DNA of 64,000 nucleotides from Natrarchaeobius oligotrophus (GCF_003841465.1 NZ_REFZ01000002.1:62001-126000), one strand, 5' to 3'; positions 8,805 through 17,387 are shown, counted from the first letter of the stretch. Notes: a model not told the origin generated them from the letters alone. Translations and numbers: made by a program.

Positions 8805-8812
8805 TCTTTAAC
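8805..8812 (+). promoter_or_regulatory. TATA box for DUF3311-symporter operon
   Basis: TCTTTAAC, 26 nt upstream of the ATG at 8838. Confidence 0.55.
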
Positions 8813-8837
8813 TAATGTCCCTATCAATTCCCGCTAT

Positions 8838-9131
8838 ATGTTCAAGGGGAGTTTCTGGTACCCACAAACAGTGCCGCGTGCGATACTGCTACTAGCAGTG
8901 CTCGTGATGATACCGCTCCACCAGAGCGAACTGCTCGGGTTGATGTCGACGTCGACGCTCGTCTTCGGCTGGATTCCGCTCCAGCTCGCGTACGACGTCA
9001 CCCTGATCCTCTCGGGGGTCGTGATCCTGTACGCGATGTACCGGATGGCCCCGGAGCCACCCGAGGAACACGAACCGACGATTGAGGGGGGAGAGGAGAC
9101 GGAAACGAAAGCGGTCGGGGGTGATCAGTAA
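8838..9131 (+). CDS. DUF3311-type small membrane subunit of symporter
   Basis: A 97-residue protein with two predicted transmembrane helices (about 12-30 and 47-68) and a charged Glu-rich cytoplasmic tail. It matches the small DUF3311-like proteins encoded just before sodium:solute symporters, where they are presumed accessory subunits. The last base of its stop codon is the first base of the symporter ATG (TAATG), so translation is coupled. Start chosen at 8838, 26 nt after a TATA box, rather than an upstream non-ATG extension. Confidence 0.8.
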   Translation: MFKGSFWYPQTVPRAILLLAVLVMIPLHQSELLGLMSTSTLVFGWIPLQLAYDVTLILSGVVILYAMYRMAPEPPEEHEPTIEGGEETETKAVGGDQ

Positions 9132-10615
9132 TGGTGTCGATGCAGAATATCGTCATCCTCGCGATTACGGTCGCCTACCTGATCGTCGTCCTCGGCGTGG
9201 GAATGGTGGCAGCCCGCGCGACGGGCACGTCCCGCGAGGACTTCCTGATGGCGGACCGGTCGTTCGGTACGGTCGTGTTGCTGTTTGCCCTCTTCGCGAC
9301 GAACATGACCGCGGTCGTCATGATCGGCGCACCCGGTCTCGCGTATCAGACCGGTGCAGGCGCGCTGGGATTCTTCGTCGCGCTGTTTGCGTTCCTGTTC
9401 CCGGTCCTGTTGATGACGTTCGGCTACCGGATCTGGCTCATCGGAAAACGGTTCGGACACATCACGCCGGGTCAGATCGCCAACCACCGCTGGGAAGCCG
9501 ACTACCTCGGCGTCCTGTTCATGGTGATGTTCACCATCTGGACGATCCCGTACATTCTGGTCGGCGTCCAGGGCGGCGGCATCGTCTTCGAGGCGCTCAC
9601 CGAGGGACTGGTACCGTACTGGCTCGGCGCGCTGATCGTGATCGTCGTCGTCGGTCTCTACGTCTACCCAGGCGGGATGCGCGGAACCGGCTGGACCAAC
9701 ACGTTCCAGGGAATGGTGTTTCTGGTCGTCCTCCTGGGACTGTTCGCCTACATCGCGCTTCGCCTCGGCGGATTCGGCAGCGCGACCGAGTCGGTCGCAC
9801 AGATCAACGACGGCGTTCTCCTCGACCGAGCCGGCATCCCGCCGTACGAACCACGGATGTGGTTCTCGCAGGGAATCATCGTCGGACTCGGCGGGTTCAT
9901 GTTCCCCCACCTGGTGATCCGGTACATGACAGCCCGTTCGGTGACGACGCTGCGCCAGACGTCGCTTCTGTATCCCATCGCCATCGTGCTGGCGTGGGTC
10001 CCGGCCGTGATGATCGGCTTCTGGGGGATCGCCGCGATGCCCGACATCGACAATCCCGACTTCATCCTGCCGACGATGGTGTTCGAGTACCTGCCGTGGT
10101 GGGTCATCGGCATCGCGCTCGCCGGTATCCTCGCCGCGATGATGTCGAGCATCGACGGTCAGGTGCTCACCATGAGTACGTTCTTCACCGAGGACGTCGT
10201 CTCCGAGTTCTTCGAGGGCGTCACGGACAAACAGGCGGTCTGGTACGCCCGCGTGTTCCTCGTGACGATCTTCGGGCTCGCGTACGTCGGCGCGCTATTG
10301 ACGACCGACACCATCGTCGACACCGCGACGTTCGCGTTCGCCGGTTACGGAATGATGTTCGTTCCGCTCGCCGCCGCATTCTACTGGCGCTGGTCGACCA
10401 AGGAAGCCGTCTACGTCGGACTCCTCTACGGATTCATCGGTCTCTGGCTCTTCGAGTTCGGTCCGATACCGGCCAGCCTCACGTTCGGATTCCACCCGTT
10501 CGTCCCGCTACTGGTGACCCAGTTTATCCTGATGGTCATCGTCTCCGCGGTCACCCAGTCGCCGTCCGAGGAGCGCATCAACGAGTACGAGTCGGCGCTC
10601 GAGGACGTCTGGTAA
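9131..10615 (+). CDS. Sodium:solute symporter (SSS family)
   Basis: A 494-residue integral membrane carrier with about 13 predicted helices. Typical SSS features: N-terminal GVGMVAARATGTSREDFLMADRS-type region (about 23-45), conserved GGMRGTGWTNTFQG segment near 177-190 and the ALAGILAAMMSSIDGQVLTMST segment near 335. By family it imports a small carboxylate or other organic solute with Na+. Co-translated with the DUF3311 protein. In this setting an organic acid substrate is likely, but nothing in the sequence identifies it. Confidence 0.92.
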   Translation: MVSMQNIVILAITVAYLIVVLGVGMVAARATGTSREDFLMADRSFGTVVLLFALFATNMTAVVMIGAPGLAYQTGAGALGFFVALFAFLFPVLLMTFGYRIWLIGKRFGHITPGQIANHRWEADYLGVLFMVMFTIWTIPYILVGVQGGGIVFEALTEGLVPYWLGALIVIVVVGLYVYPGGMRGTGWTNTFQGMVFLVVLLGLFAYIALRLGGFGSATESVAQINDGVLLDRAGIPPYEPRMWFSQGIIVGLGGFMFPHLVIRYMTARSVTTLRQTSLLYPIAIVLAWVPAVMIGFWGIAAMPDIDNPDFILPTMVFEYLPWWVIGIALAGILAAMMSSIDGQVLTMSTFFTEDVVSEFFEGVTDKQAVWYARVFLVTIFGLAYVGALLTTDTIVDTATFAFAGYGMMFVPLAAAFYWRWSTKEAVYVGLLYGFIGLWLFEFGPIPASLTFGFHPFVPLLVTQFILMVIVSAVTQSPSEERINEYESALEDVW

Positions 10616-10720
10616 CCGGCCGGTTCTCTATTTCCGTCGACTCGCGTTCGTCCTACGTTCCCGCAGTCCGCTCGTTCTCTGGCGCGCTGTGGTGTCCGAT
10701 CGCGTTTTGCGTTCGCGTGT

Positions 10721-11500
10721 TCACTCTTCTCGCGGATCGTCTCCCGTCGCGTACGTCGTGTACGTCTCACCGTCGGCGCGTGCGACGTACCGGCCGCCGT
10801 TTTCGCCCTCGCCGGCGGCGAGTCGGACCGCCGTTTTCGCTATCACGGTCGGACTCTCGTGGCGGTACGTCTCCCGCGAGGTGTCGTTCTCCCCTTTACG
10901 CTCGGTGTAGACCCCGCCGTCCGGCGGCCGGAGCGCGATCGAGTCCACGCCCGTCCCCTCGAGTTCTCGACTCACCGTCTCGTGGAGCCCCTCGAGGCCG
11001 AACTTCGAGGCCACGTACGGCGACCGGTTCGGTTGCGCGCGGATACCGTGACCCGAGGAGACGTGGATCAGCCGGCCGGAGTCGCGCTCGAGCATCCCGG
11101 GCAGGACGGCTTTCGTACAGAGAAACGGCCCGCGAAGGTTCGTCTCGAGGATCGCGTCCCAGGCGTCGACCGGGACGTCCGACACCGGACGGTAGGACGG
11201 CTCGCCGGCGACGTTCAACTGGGTGATTCCGGCGTTGTTGACGAAGACGTCGATCTCCCCAACCCGCTCGGTCGTCTCACGGACCAGCGATCGGACGTCC
11301 TCCCAGGACCGGACGTCGGTCGGAATCGCGACTGCCGTTCCCTCCCGTTCGCTCAGTTCGTCCGCGATCGTCGAGAGTCGGTCCGCGGATCGGGACGCAC
11401 AGACGACTCGAGCGCCTTCCTCGGCGTACGCCGTCGCCATCGCTCGTCCGAGGCCGTTGCTCGCGCCGGTCACGACGATCGTGCTGTTTCGCAGGCGCAT
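10721..11500 (-). CDS. Short-chain dehydrogenase/reductase
   Basis: A 259-residue SDR. Seen: TGASNGLGRA nucleotide-binding motif, NNAG, catalytic SerSSG/YVASKFG (Tyr-x3-Lys) and a C-terminal region typical of 3-oxoacyl reductase-like SDRs. An Arg-rich turn after strand two (CASRSADR) suggests NADP. The chosen ATG at 11498-11500 lies 23 nt below a minus-strand TCTTATTG box; the longer open frame (GTG-type start at 11521) is less likely. Downstream of the amidohydrolase-Rieske pair but with its own promoter. Confidence 0.88.
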   Translation of the reverse strand: MRLRNSTIVVTGASNGLGRAMATAYAEEGARVVCASRSADRLSTIADELSEREGTAVAIPTDVRSWEDVRSLVRETTERVGEIDVFVNNAGITQLNVAGEPSYRPVSDVPVDAWDAILETNLRGPFLCTKAVLPGMLERDSGRLIHVSSGHGIRAQPNRSPYVASKFGLEGLHETVSRELEGTGVDSIALRPPDGGVYTERKGENDTSRETYRHESPTVIAKTAVRLAAGEGENGGRYVARADGETYTTYATGDDPREE

Positions 11501-11522
11501 GGCTCCAGGTTCGTCGACCACC

Positions 11523-11530
11523 CAATAAGA
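11523..11530 (-). promoter_or_regulatory. TATA-like box for SDR gene
   Basis: Minus-strand TCTTATTG, 23 nt upstream of the ATG at 11500. Confidence 0.5.
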
Positions 11531-11602
11531 AGTTTCGTCGACCCCGGTCAGTTCGCGTCGACGGATTCCGGTTTCGCGAATCGCCGGCCGTCCCTGACCC
11601 CG

Positions 11603-11965
11603 CTATTCGACGTAGACGACGCCGTCCTCGACGACGACGTCGTACGTCTCGAGCGAGATGCTGTCGTCGCCGATGTGCTCGCCCGTCTCGAGTTCGTACT
11701 CCCAGCCGTGCCACGGGCAGGCGATCGTCTTGTCGTCGGAGAAATCCTCCTCCGGTCGCTTGCCGGGCTCGACGAACTCGGCGACGAGCTTCCCCTGGAC
11801 GCGTCCCGAACAGACGGGGCCGCCCATGTGCTCGCAGGTGTTCTGGATCGCGTAGTAGTCGCCCTCGACGTTGAGGACGCCGACGGCCTCGCCGTCTATC
11901 TCCACGATCGTTCGCTCGCCGGGTCCGAGTTCGTCGACCGTTCCGACGCGGACGCGCCCGCTCAC
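11603..11965 (-). CDS. Rieske [2Fe-2S] ferredoxin, long inter-motif loop (copy 1)
   Basis: A 120-residue Rieske protein with the two ligand motifs C-x-H (CEHMGG) and C-x2-H (CPWHGW). The spacing between the two ligand Cys is about 39 residues (C-x-H-x36-C-x2-H) against roughly 16-20 in ordinary Rieske ferredoxins, and the loop holds an extra Cys (GPVCSGR) and an EPGKRPEE segment. No signal peptide: cytoplasmic. Its ATG overlaps the TGA of the upstream amidohydrolase by 4 nt. It is clearly paralogous to the protein at 57.4-57.7 kb. Probable electron or sulfur-cluster partner of the amidohydrolase product; no Rieske oxygenase is nearby. Confidence 0.92.
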   Translation of the reverse strand: MSGRVRVGTVDELGPGERTIVEIDGEAVGVLNVEGDYYAIQNTCEHMGGPVCSGRVQGKLVAEFVEPGKRPEEDFSDDKTIACPWHGWEYELETGEHIGDDSISLETYDVVVEDGVVYVE

Positions 11966-13020
11966 AGGCCGAACACCTCGTTTGCGGTTCCACTCAGGAT
12001 GCGAGCTTTCTCGTCGTCGGAGAGGAACGGCCGCTCCGAGATGACCTCCGGAAGGTCGTAGTCCCAGTGTGGGTAGTCGGAGGCGTACATGAGCTGGCTC
12101 GCACCACCGATGGTGTCGATGACGGCCTCGAGTTCGGCCTCGTTCTCCGGCACCTCGAGCGGCTGGATTCCGAAGTAGAACTCCTTGATGTACTCGCTCG
12201 GGCGCTTCTCGAGCAGCGGCGCCTCCGACGGCCGTTTGAGATATTCGGCGTCGAGCCGACGCATCATGAGCGGCACCCAGAAGATCCCCGACTCCTGGAA
12301 CGCGATCTCGAGGTCGGGGAACTTCTCGGGGACGCCCTGGACCACGACGCTCGTCAACTGCGCCATGTTGTTCATGAGGAAGCCGAGCGTGTGGGTCTCG
12401 AGGAACTTCTCGTAGCCCTTGAGGTGGAACTCGTCGAGGCCGCCGCCGCCGGCGTGGAAGTTCAGCGCGAGTCCCTCCTTCTCGGCTGCCTCGTAGATGA
12501 CGTCGTACGCTCTGTTGCCCATCGGCGGCTCCGCGCCGGGGGTGACGAGACAGACGCCGCAGATTCCGTCCTCGTCGCCGACCCGGTAGATGAGGTCGGC
12601 CGCGGCCTCGGGATCCTGGTACGGCGCGGGGATCATCGTGTAGATCCCCTCGTCGGGGTCGACGACCTTGTCGAGCATGTAATCGACGTAACCGTTAGCG
12701 AGGATCTCCGGGCGTTCGTCGTCGCCTTTGATCCGGCCGAACGAGAGCATCTTCTGTGAGAGGATGATCGTCTTGTCGACGTCGAGGTGATCCATGATCA
12801 TCGGGATGTCCTCCGGCGTCATCTCCGACAGCGAGAGTTCGTCTCGCGAGATTCGACCGAAGACGTTCCGATCGCCGCTGCTCGTCGGATAGATCGATGA
12901 TTGCGGACTGTCGATCTTCTGTGAGAGTCTCGTCTTCCACGGTTCGTCCAGATACGGTGCGATGTGATCGAGCGTTTCGAAGTAGTGTGCGTCGGCGTCG
13001 ACGACTTCGTACGTTGTCAT
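11962..13020 (-). CDS. ACMSD-like amidohydrolase-fold protein (copy 1)
   Basis: A 352-residue TIM-barrel protein of the amidohydrolase_2 group. Metal-site residues are visible as D10-x-H12 (DADAH), the barrel His in LNFHAGGGG and the late Asp in YASDYPHWD, the (E/D)-x-H...H...D arrangement of ACMSD and gamma-resorcylate decarboxylase rather than the HxH of true hydrolases. A non-hydrolytic decarboxylase or hydratase role is therefore more likely than amide hydrolysis. Coupled by ATGA overlap to a Rieske ferredoxin and preceded by a binding lipoprotein. Its closest relative in the window is at 57.7-58.8 kb (shared ILSGTA.EVFG C-terminus, SQKML, PEKFPDL blocks). Confidence 0.88.
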   Translation of the reverse strand: MTTYEVVDADAHYFETLDHIAPYLDEPWKTRLSQKIDSPQSSIYPTSSGDRNVFGRISRDELSLSEMTPEDIPMIMDHLDVDKTIILSQKMLSFGRIKGDDERPEILANGYVDYMLDKVVDPDEGIYTMIPAPYQDPEAAADLIYRVGDEDGICGVCLVTPGAEPPMGNRAYDVIYEAAEKEGLALNFHAGGGGLDEFHLKGYEKFLETHTLGFLMNNMAQLTSVVVQGVPEKFPDLEIAFQESGIFWVPLMMRRLDAEYLKRPSEAPLLEKRPSEYIKEFYFGIQPLEVPENEAELEAVIDTIGGASQLMYASDYPHWDYDLPEVISERPFLSDDEKARILSGTANEVFGL

Positions 13021-13101
13021 AGGTTGTGAGTAGCGTCAATTGGTTCACGTCGGTTCGGTCGAGCTCCCTCGGTTCGGTAAAATAACCCGAAAAAGGCGCT
13101 C

Positions 13102-14181
13102 CTACAGGAATCGGCGGTCGACGAGGTCGTCGACGTCCGGCACTTCCTCGATCAGGTCGGCGCGCTCGGCCAGTTCGAGCGAGGTGGTGAACTTCTCGTC
13201 CGTGATATGATCGCTCAGGTCCGTGTTCCACATCTCGTCTTCGCGTGCGATCTCGAGTGTCTCCGTCCAGACGTCCTCGCCGTAGTCGGGGAACTCCGTC
13301 GGCGCGGTTTCGATGAACTCGACGAGCTCCGCAACGTCTCGCTCGTACATGTCCTCGTAGGACGCGAGCATCACGTCGACGATCTCCTGGTGCATCTCTT
13401 CGTTCTGCTGGAGGTTCTCGTCCAGCGTCGCCCACGTCGCGAGCGTCATGTGGTCGAAGTCGTCGTTCGGGTTCGAGAAGTGCTGGATGATGCCTTCCTC
13501 TTCGGCGTCGAGGACGCCGGCGAGGAACGCGGTCGTCGCGACGCCTTCACCCGCCTCGATGGCGGCGATCCGATTGGGCGTTCCGGCGATGTACTGGTAG
13601 TCGACGGCTTCGGGATCGCCGAGGTTGGCCTCGACCGCGCTACGGCCGACCATCGCGGAGAACGAACTCGGGGAGTGGAGAATAAACGTCTCGCCTTCGA
13701 TTTCGTCCCAGCTGTCGATCCCCGGCGCGGTACAGACTTGCTGGCTGAACGCCTGGGAGAGTTCCATGAACGAACTGACGGGGAACCCTTCGGCGATCGC
13801 GTTCGTCAGCGACGGCGGCGTCACGTAGCCGATGTCGACGTCGTCGGAGATCATGCCCGCGATCATCGGGCCGAAGCCGTCGAACGTGATCGGCTCGATC
13901 GTCACGCCGCGCGATTCCATCTCCTCTAAGAAGTACGAGTACGGCGGCGCGGCGTACGTCGGACGGGTCGGACCCGGGTGACCGATGCGCAGTGTGTCCG
14001 GCAGCACGTCGCCGTCACCGTTGCCGTTCCCATCACCGTTCCCGGCACCGTTGCCGTTCCCATCACCGTTCCCATTACCGTTGCCGTTACCGTTATCGTC
14101 GCCGGCACATCCCGCGAGGCCTACCGTGAGGCCTGCACCGACGGCTGTTAATACGGTCCGCCTGCTGCTCTTGCGAGTCAT
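13102..14181 (-). CDS. ABC-type substrate-binding lipoprotein (TauA/NMT1-like), Tat-exported
   Basis: A 359-residue extracytoplasmic binding protein. The N-terminus has the twin-arginine motif SRRTVL (Arg7-Arg8), a hydrophobic stretch and lipobox LAGC with Cys25, followed by a long Asn/Gly/Asp linker built from near-identical short repeats (about 14017-14103). The mature part starts LPDTLRIGHPGPT and is paralogous to the binding proteins at 28.5 and 37.8 kb, all of the taurine/nitrate/sulfonate-type fold. No ABC ATPase or permease is adjacent; instead an amidohydrolase-Rieske pair follows 81 nt downstream, implying it captures that substrate. Leaderless start 26 nt below a TATA box. Confidence 0.9.
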   Translation of the reverse strand: MTRKSSRRTVLTAVGAGLTVGLAGCAGDDNGNGNGNGNGDGNGNGAGNGDGNGNGDGDVLPDTLRIGHPGPTRPTYAAPPYSYFLEEMESRGVTIEPITFDGFGPMIAGMISDDVDIGYVTPPSLTNAIAEGFPVSSFMELSQAFSQQVCTAPGIDSWDEIEGETFILHSPSSFSAMVGRSAVEANLGDPEAVDYQYIAGTPNRIAAIEAGEGVATTAFLAGVLDAEEEGIIQHFSNPNDDFDHMTLATWATLDENLQQNEEMHQEIVDVMLASYEDMYERDVAELVEFIETAPTEFPDYGEDVWTETLEIAREDEMWNTDLSDHITDEKFTTSLELAERADLIEEVPDVDDLVDRRFL

Positions 14182-14206
14182 ACACAGATTAATGGTGTAG
14201 GATGCA

Positions 14207-14214
14207 TACTTAAG
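14207..14214 (-). promoter_or_regulatory. TATA box for binding lipoprotein gene
   Basis: Minus-strand CTTAAGTA, 26 nt upstream of the ATG at 14181. Confidence 0.6.
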
Positions 14215-14324
14215 TCTTTCCTATGTAGAAATCGGTGTCATTCCGGACTAATCGATCGGTTTCGACGGATTCGTCGGTGGTTCGTTCCGGTCGGCAACTC
14301 AGTCGGACGCACCGCCGTTGCTCA

Positions 14325-14486
14325 TCACTCGGCGACGGCCGCCCAGACGATGACGCCGTCGTACGTCGGACACTCGACGTACAGCTTTGTGAACTCGAGT
14401 CCGGGGGAGAAACCGTCTTCGTCCTCTTTGACGACGTGTGGTTCGTCGCAGTGGGGACAGTGAAACTGATCGCCGGGTCGTTCCAT
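14325..14486 (-). CDS. Zinc-ribbon-like microprotein, 53 residues
   Basis: A 53-residue protein beginning MERPGDQFHCPHC, with Cys10/Cys13 as one knuckle (CPHC). The second knuckle is reduced to Cys39 in VECPTYDG: the second Cys expected in CPxC is Tyr. It resembles the small CPxCG-related zinc-finger proteins common in haloarchaea, some of which affect stress response or metabolism in Haloferax. His residues (His9, His12, His17) could substitute as ligands. Leaderless promoter 24 nt upstream. Located between the MFS gene and the binding-protein gene, all on the minus strand. Confidence 0.7.
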   Translation of the reverse strand: MERPGDQFHCPHCDEPHVVKEDEDGFSPGLEFTKLYVECPTYDGVIVWAAVAE

Positions 14487-14509
14487 ACGTGAGTGTTTCG
14501 TCGAAGGGA

Positions 14510-14517
14510 CTTATATC
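14510..14517 (-). promoter_or_regulatory. TATA box for zinc-ribbon microprotein
   Basis: Minus-strand GATATAAG, 24 nt upstream of the ATG at 14486; its presence is part of the reason to call this short gene real. Confidence 0.6.
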
Positions 14518-14541
14518 GTCGGCTCCCGACGCCGCGGGAGA

Positions 14542-15747
14542 TTAGCCGCCGTTCGACTCCGGCGCTCGGTAGGCCAGTCCGATTCCGATCGTTGAGATGA
14601 CCACTACGTACGCGAACACGCTCGCGTAGGAGCCGGAGGCCTCGAACAGCGCGCCGGTGATCACCGGGCCGATCGTGGCGCCGGCGACGGCGACCGCGCT
14701 GGTGATCGACACCGCCGTCGCGGAGACGGATGCGTCGACGATCTCCCTGGCGTAGGCGAAGAAGACGCCGATTCCGAGCTGAATCGAGATGCCGGCGAGA
14801 CAGAGCGTCACTACGGTGGTCGAGGGCTCTCTCACGACGCCGAGAACGACGAACGTCGGCGTCGCGATCAGAAACGACCAGAGCACGACTGGCCGCCGCC
14901 GGCCCGCGAACCAGGCGTCCGAGAGGAAGCCGCCGCCCCAGCGAGAGACGATCCCCATCGCCGGAAAGAGGGCGACGAACGCGCCGCTGTGTACCAGCGA
15001 GAGGCCGAATTCGTCGACGAGATAGCTCGGCATCCAGTTGTTGAGGACGAAAAACGCCGAAAACGAGATGCCGGCCAGTACCGAGATCAACCACACGTCG
15101 TGGTTGCCCAACACGGCGCGCAGTTCGTCGGCCGTCGGTACCGGCGCGTCGGGCGTCGTGGGACTCGAGCACCGAGCGCTCGCGATCAGCACCAGCGCGA
15201 ACGTGACGCCGCTGAGCACGCTGTAGACGGCGAACGTACTCGGCCAGCCGAACGCGTTGGCGACGATGGGTCCCGAAAACTGCCCGAGGGCGAACCCCGC
15301 GGGCGCGCTCGTCGTGAAAAATCCGATCGCGGTCGCGCGACGATCGAGCTGGTAGAGTCCGGTCGTCACGTTGACCCCGACGGTCCACATGATCACGGTG
15401 ACGACGCCGCCGAGTCCTCGAGACGCGATCAGCGACCAGTAGTCGCCCGCGGCGGCGGCGTGCCACCCCCACACGCCGGCGATAAGGAGTCCGACCGTCG
15501 CCCAGCCGAGGACCCGAACGTTGTCCATCCGATCGAGCACCGCGCCGACCGGTACGTTCGAGATCGACTGGGCGGCGAGTGTGCTGCTCAGGATGACGCT
15601 CGCGGCGAGCGGACCGATCAGCATCGACTCCTGAATGAGCGGCAACACGCTCGTCGGAACGATGATGTAGGCGTAGGCGATCGTGGTCAACAGCCACATC
15701 GAGACCACGACGCCGGCTCGCCCGTCCGGCAGACCTTCCCCCGTCAC
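14542..15747 (-). CDS. Major facilitator superfamily transporter
   Basis: A 401-residue carrier with about 12 predicted helices and an MFS-like loop between helices 2 and 3 (GAVLDRMDNVRVLG). Family members of this length in catabolic clusters move organic acids with protons. It starts 13 nt after the stop of the Rieske gene on the same strand, so it is the third gene of an amidohydrolase-Rieske-MFS operon, suggesting that it imports that module's substrate or exports its product. No periplasmic or signal features. Confidence 0.9.
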   Translation of the reverse strand: MTGEGLPDGRAGVVVSMWLLTTIAYAYIIVPTSVLPLIQESMLIGPLAASVILSSTLAAQSISNVPVGAVLDRMDNVRVLGWATVGLLIAGVWGWHAAAAGDYWSLIASRGLGGVVTVIMWTVGVNVTTGLYQLDRRATAIGFFTTSAPAGFALGQFSGPIVANAFGWPSTFAVYSVLSGVTFALVLIASARCSSPTTPDAPVPTADELRAVLGNHDVWLISVLAGISFSAFFVLNNWMPSYLVDEFGLSLVHSGAFVALFPAMGIVSRWGGGFLSDAWFAGRRRPVVLWSFLIATPTFVVLGVVREPSTTVVTLCLAGISIQLGIGVFFAYAREIVDASVSATAVSITSAVAVAGATIGPVITGALFEASGSYASVFAYVVVISTIGIGLAYRAPESNGG

Positions 15748-15760
15748 GCTCCGTTTCCCG

Positions 15761-16090
15761 TCACAGATCGACGACGATCTCGCCGTCCTCGACCGATACG
15801 TCGAACGTGCGAAGCCCCGTCTTGTCGTTTACGACGCTCCGTCCGGTCTCGAGGTCGAACTCCCAGTAGTGCCACGGACAGTGGACCGACGTCCGATCGG
15901 GGTCGACCGTCGGCAACTCGGAGTGGAGAACGCCCTCTCCGAGCGGTCCGCCCATGTGCACACACCGGTTCGAAATCGCGTAGTAGTCGCCTTCGACGTT
16001 GAAGATGGCGATCGGCAACCCGTCGACCTCGACGGCTTTTCCGTTCCCGTTCGGGATTTCGTCGACTGATGCGACGACGTGTTCCGTCAT
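15761..16090 (-). CDS. Rieske [2Fe-2S] ferredoxin, long inter-motif loop (copy 2)
   Basis: A 109-residue Rieske protein with CVHMGG and CPWHYW cluster motifs. Spacing is C-x-H-x25-C-x2-H, shorter than the other two copies in the window but still longer than usual, and it lacks their extra loop Cys. No signal peptide. The ATG overlaps the stop of the upstream amidohydrolase by 4 nt and the MFS gene follows 13 nt downstream. The C-terminal VSVEDGEIVVDL strand is shared in form with the other copies (VVVEDG.VYV). Presumed dedicated electron carrier for the paired amidohydrolase-fold protein; function inferred only from context. Confidence 0.92.
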   Translation of the reverse strand: MTEHVVASVDEIPNGNGKAVEVDGLPIAIFNVEGDYYAISNRCVHMGGPLGEGVLHSELPTVDPDRTSVHCPWHYWEFDLETGRSVVNDKTGLRTFDVSVEDGEIVVDL

Positions 16091-17217
16091 ATTCTGAAGA
16101 CGCTCTCCGCGTTCTTATGAAGGATTCGTTCTGCGAGCTCGTCGTCGATGGCCGGGGACTCGAGGACCCAGTTGTGGAGTTCGACCGTGTAGTGGGGGTA
16201 GTCGGTCGCGAACATCAGCGAGTCCCGCGCGTTGGTCATGTCGAGCATGGCCTCGAAGTTCTTCGTCTTGTCCGGGATGTTCATCGGCTGGCTCGAGAAC
16301 GAGAAGTTGTCCCGCAGGTACTCGCTGGGCTGTTTGTCGAGGTACTCCTGGCCCATCCGGTGCATCCGCTCGGTCATCTGGATGTCCTCCGGGTGGTCGT
16401 TGTACATCTCGTCGAGTCGCTCGGAGACGAACGGAACCCAGTTGACGCCGCCCTCGATCATGACGACCTCCAGTTCCGGGTACTTGTCGAAGACGCCGGT
16501 CATGATCATGTTGCCGACCATCATCATCGCGCGACACGGGTGAACGAGGCCGTACGCCTCCGACCACGTGCGAAGCGAGTTGCCGATGAGGTCCTTCTGC
16601 GGCCAGTTGGCGGTGCCACCGCCGTGAAGCGCAAGCGGCAGGTCGCGTGCGACCAGTTCCTCGAACACCTGATCGTACTTCGGCTGACCGAGCAGATCGT
16701 AGTGTCCGAAAAAGCCGTACATGCCGACGATGTCCTCCTCGTCGCCCACGCGCTTGATCTCCTCGACGGCCGTCTCGGGTTCCCACTGTTGCATCAGACC
16801 GACCGCTTTGATGTTCTCGTCGGTCGGCAGCACCTCCTCGAGGAGGTAGTCGTTGTACGCTCGCGCGATCTCGTTTTTCATCACGACGTTCTGGGAGTCG
16901 GGGAGCTTGTTGTACCCCGGCGTCAGGATCGGCATGTCGATCCCGAGCGCTTCCATCACCTCCACGATGTCCTCGCCGGTCTCGAGTTTGCCGTGCGCCT
17001 CGAGGCCGCCGGCACCGCGTGGCGTCGAATACCCGGGGAACCAGTAACACGACGTCGGCGGGAATCCCGTGATGTCGAGGTTGCGTTTGACTACCGCGCT
17101 ATCCATGTAGGGCATCAGTCGGTCGACCGGCGCACGGAAGTGGAAGTCGACGTCCACGACGAACGCTTCCTCCATCTCTTCCGTGAGCGGGAATTGCTCT
17201 GAGTCGATAACGGACAT
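16087..17217 (-). CDS. ACMSD-like amidohydrolase-fold protein (copy 2)
   Basis: A 376-residue amidohydrolase_2 protein, more divergent than copies 1 and 3. Metal-site residues appear in VVDVDFHF (D-x-H), LALHGGGT (His) and FATDYPHY (Asp), again the decarboxylase-type pattern. The N-terminal extension of about 15 residues is acidic. Leaderless start at 17217 is fixed by a strong CTTTATATCT box 24 nt upstream. First gene of the operon amidohydrolase-Rieske-MFS. It may be a decarboxylase, hydratase or C-C lyase; the coupling to a Rieske protein has no explanation in characterised ACMSD relatives. Confidence 0.88.
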   Translation of the reverse strand: MSVIDSEQFPLTEEMEEAFVVDVDFHFRAPVDRLMPYMDSAVVKRNLDITGFPPTSCYWFPGYSTPRGAGGLEAHGKLETGEDIVEVMEALGIDMPILTPGYNKLPDSQNVVMKNEIARAYNDYLLEEVLPTDENIKAVGLMQQWEPETAVEEIKRVGDEEDIVGMYGFFGHYDLLGQPKYDQVFEELVARDLPLALHGGGTANWPQKDLIGNSLRTWSEAYGLVHPCRAMMMVGNMIMTGVFDKYPELEVVMIEGGVNWVPFVSERLDEMYNDHPEDIQMTERMHRMGQEYLDKQPSEYLRDNFSFSSQPMNIPDKTKNFEAMLDMTNARDSLMFATDYPHYTVELHNWVLESPAIDDELAERILHKNAESVFRI

Positions 17218-17240
17218 ACGGATCGTTCTTTATTCACGAG

Positions 17241-17250
17241 AGATATAAAG
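17241..17250 (-). promoter_or_regulatory. TATA box for amidohydrolase-Rieske-MFS operon
   Basis: Minus-strand CTTTATATCT, 24 nt upstream of the ATG at 17217. Confidence 0.7.
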
Positions 17251-17387
17251 CTACCGACATGTATCAATACTTTTTTATGCTCAAAGTCCTGTCGAGACGC
17301 TTTCGCGGTTCCCGTCGGCGTCTCGAGCGTCTGTCGTGAACGCCAGCTGTGGGAACGTATTGACGACACGGTCGCTCGTATCTTCTA

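Noticed and set aside
14017-14103. Short tandem repeats suggestive of a CRISPR or minisatellite
   Set aside because: They encode the Asn/Gly/Asp linker after the lipobox of the binding protein, a normal haloarchaeal lipoprotein feature.
14210-15697. 495-codon minus-strand open frame
   Set aside because: Arg-rich, out of frame with the clear MFS transporter on the same strand and with the zinc-ribbon microprotein.
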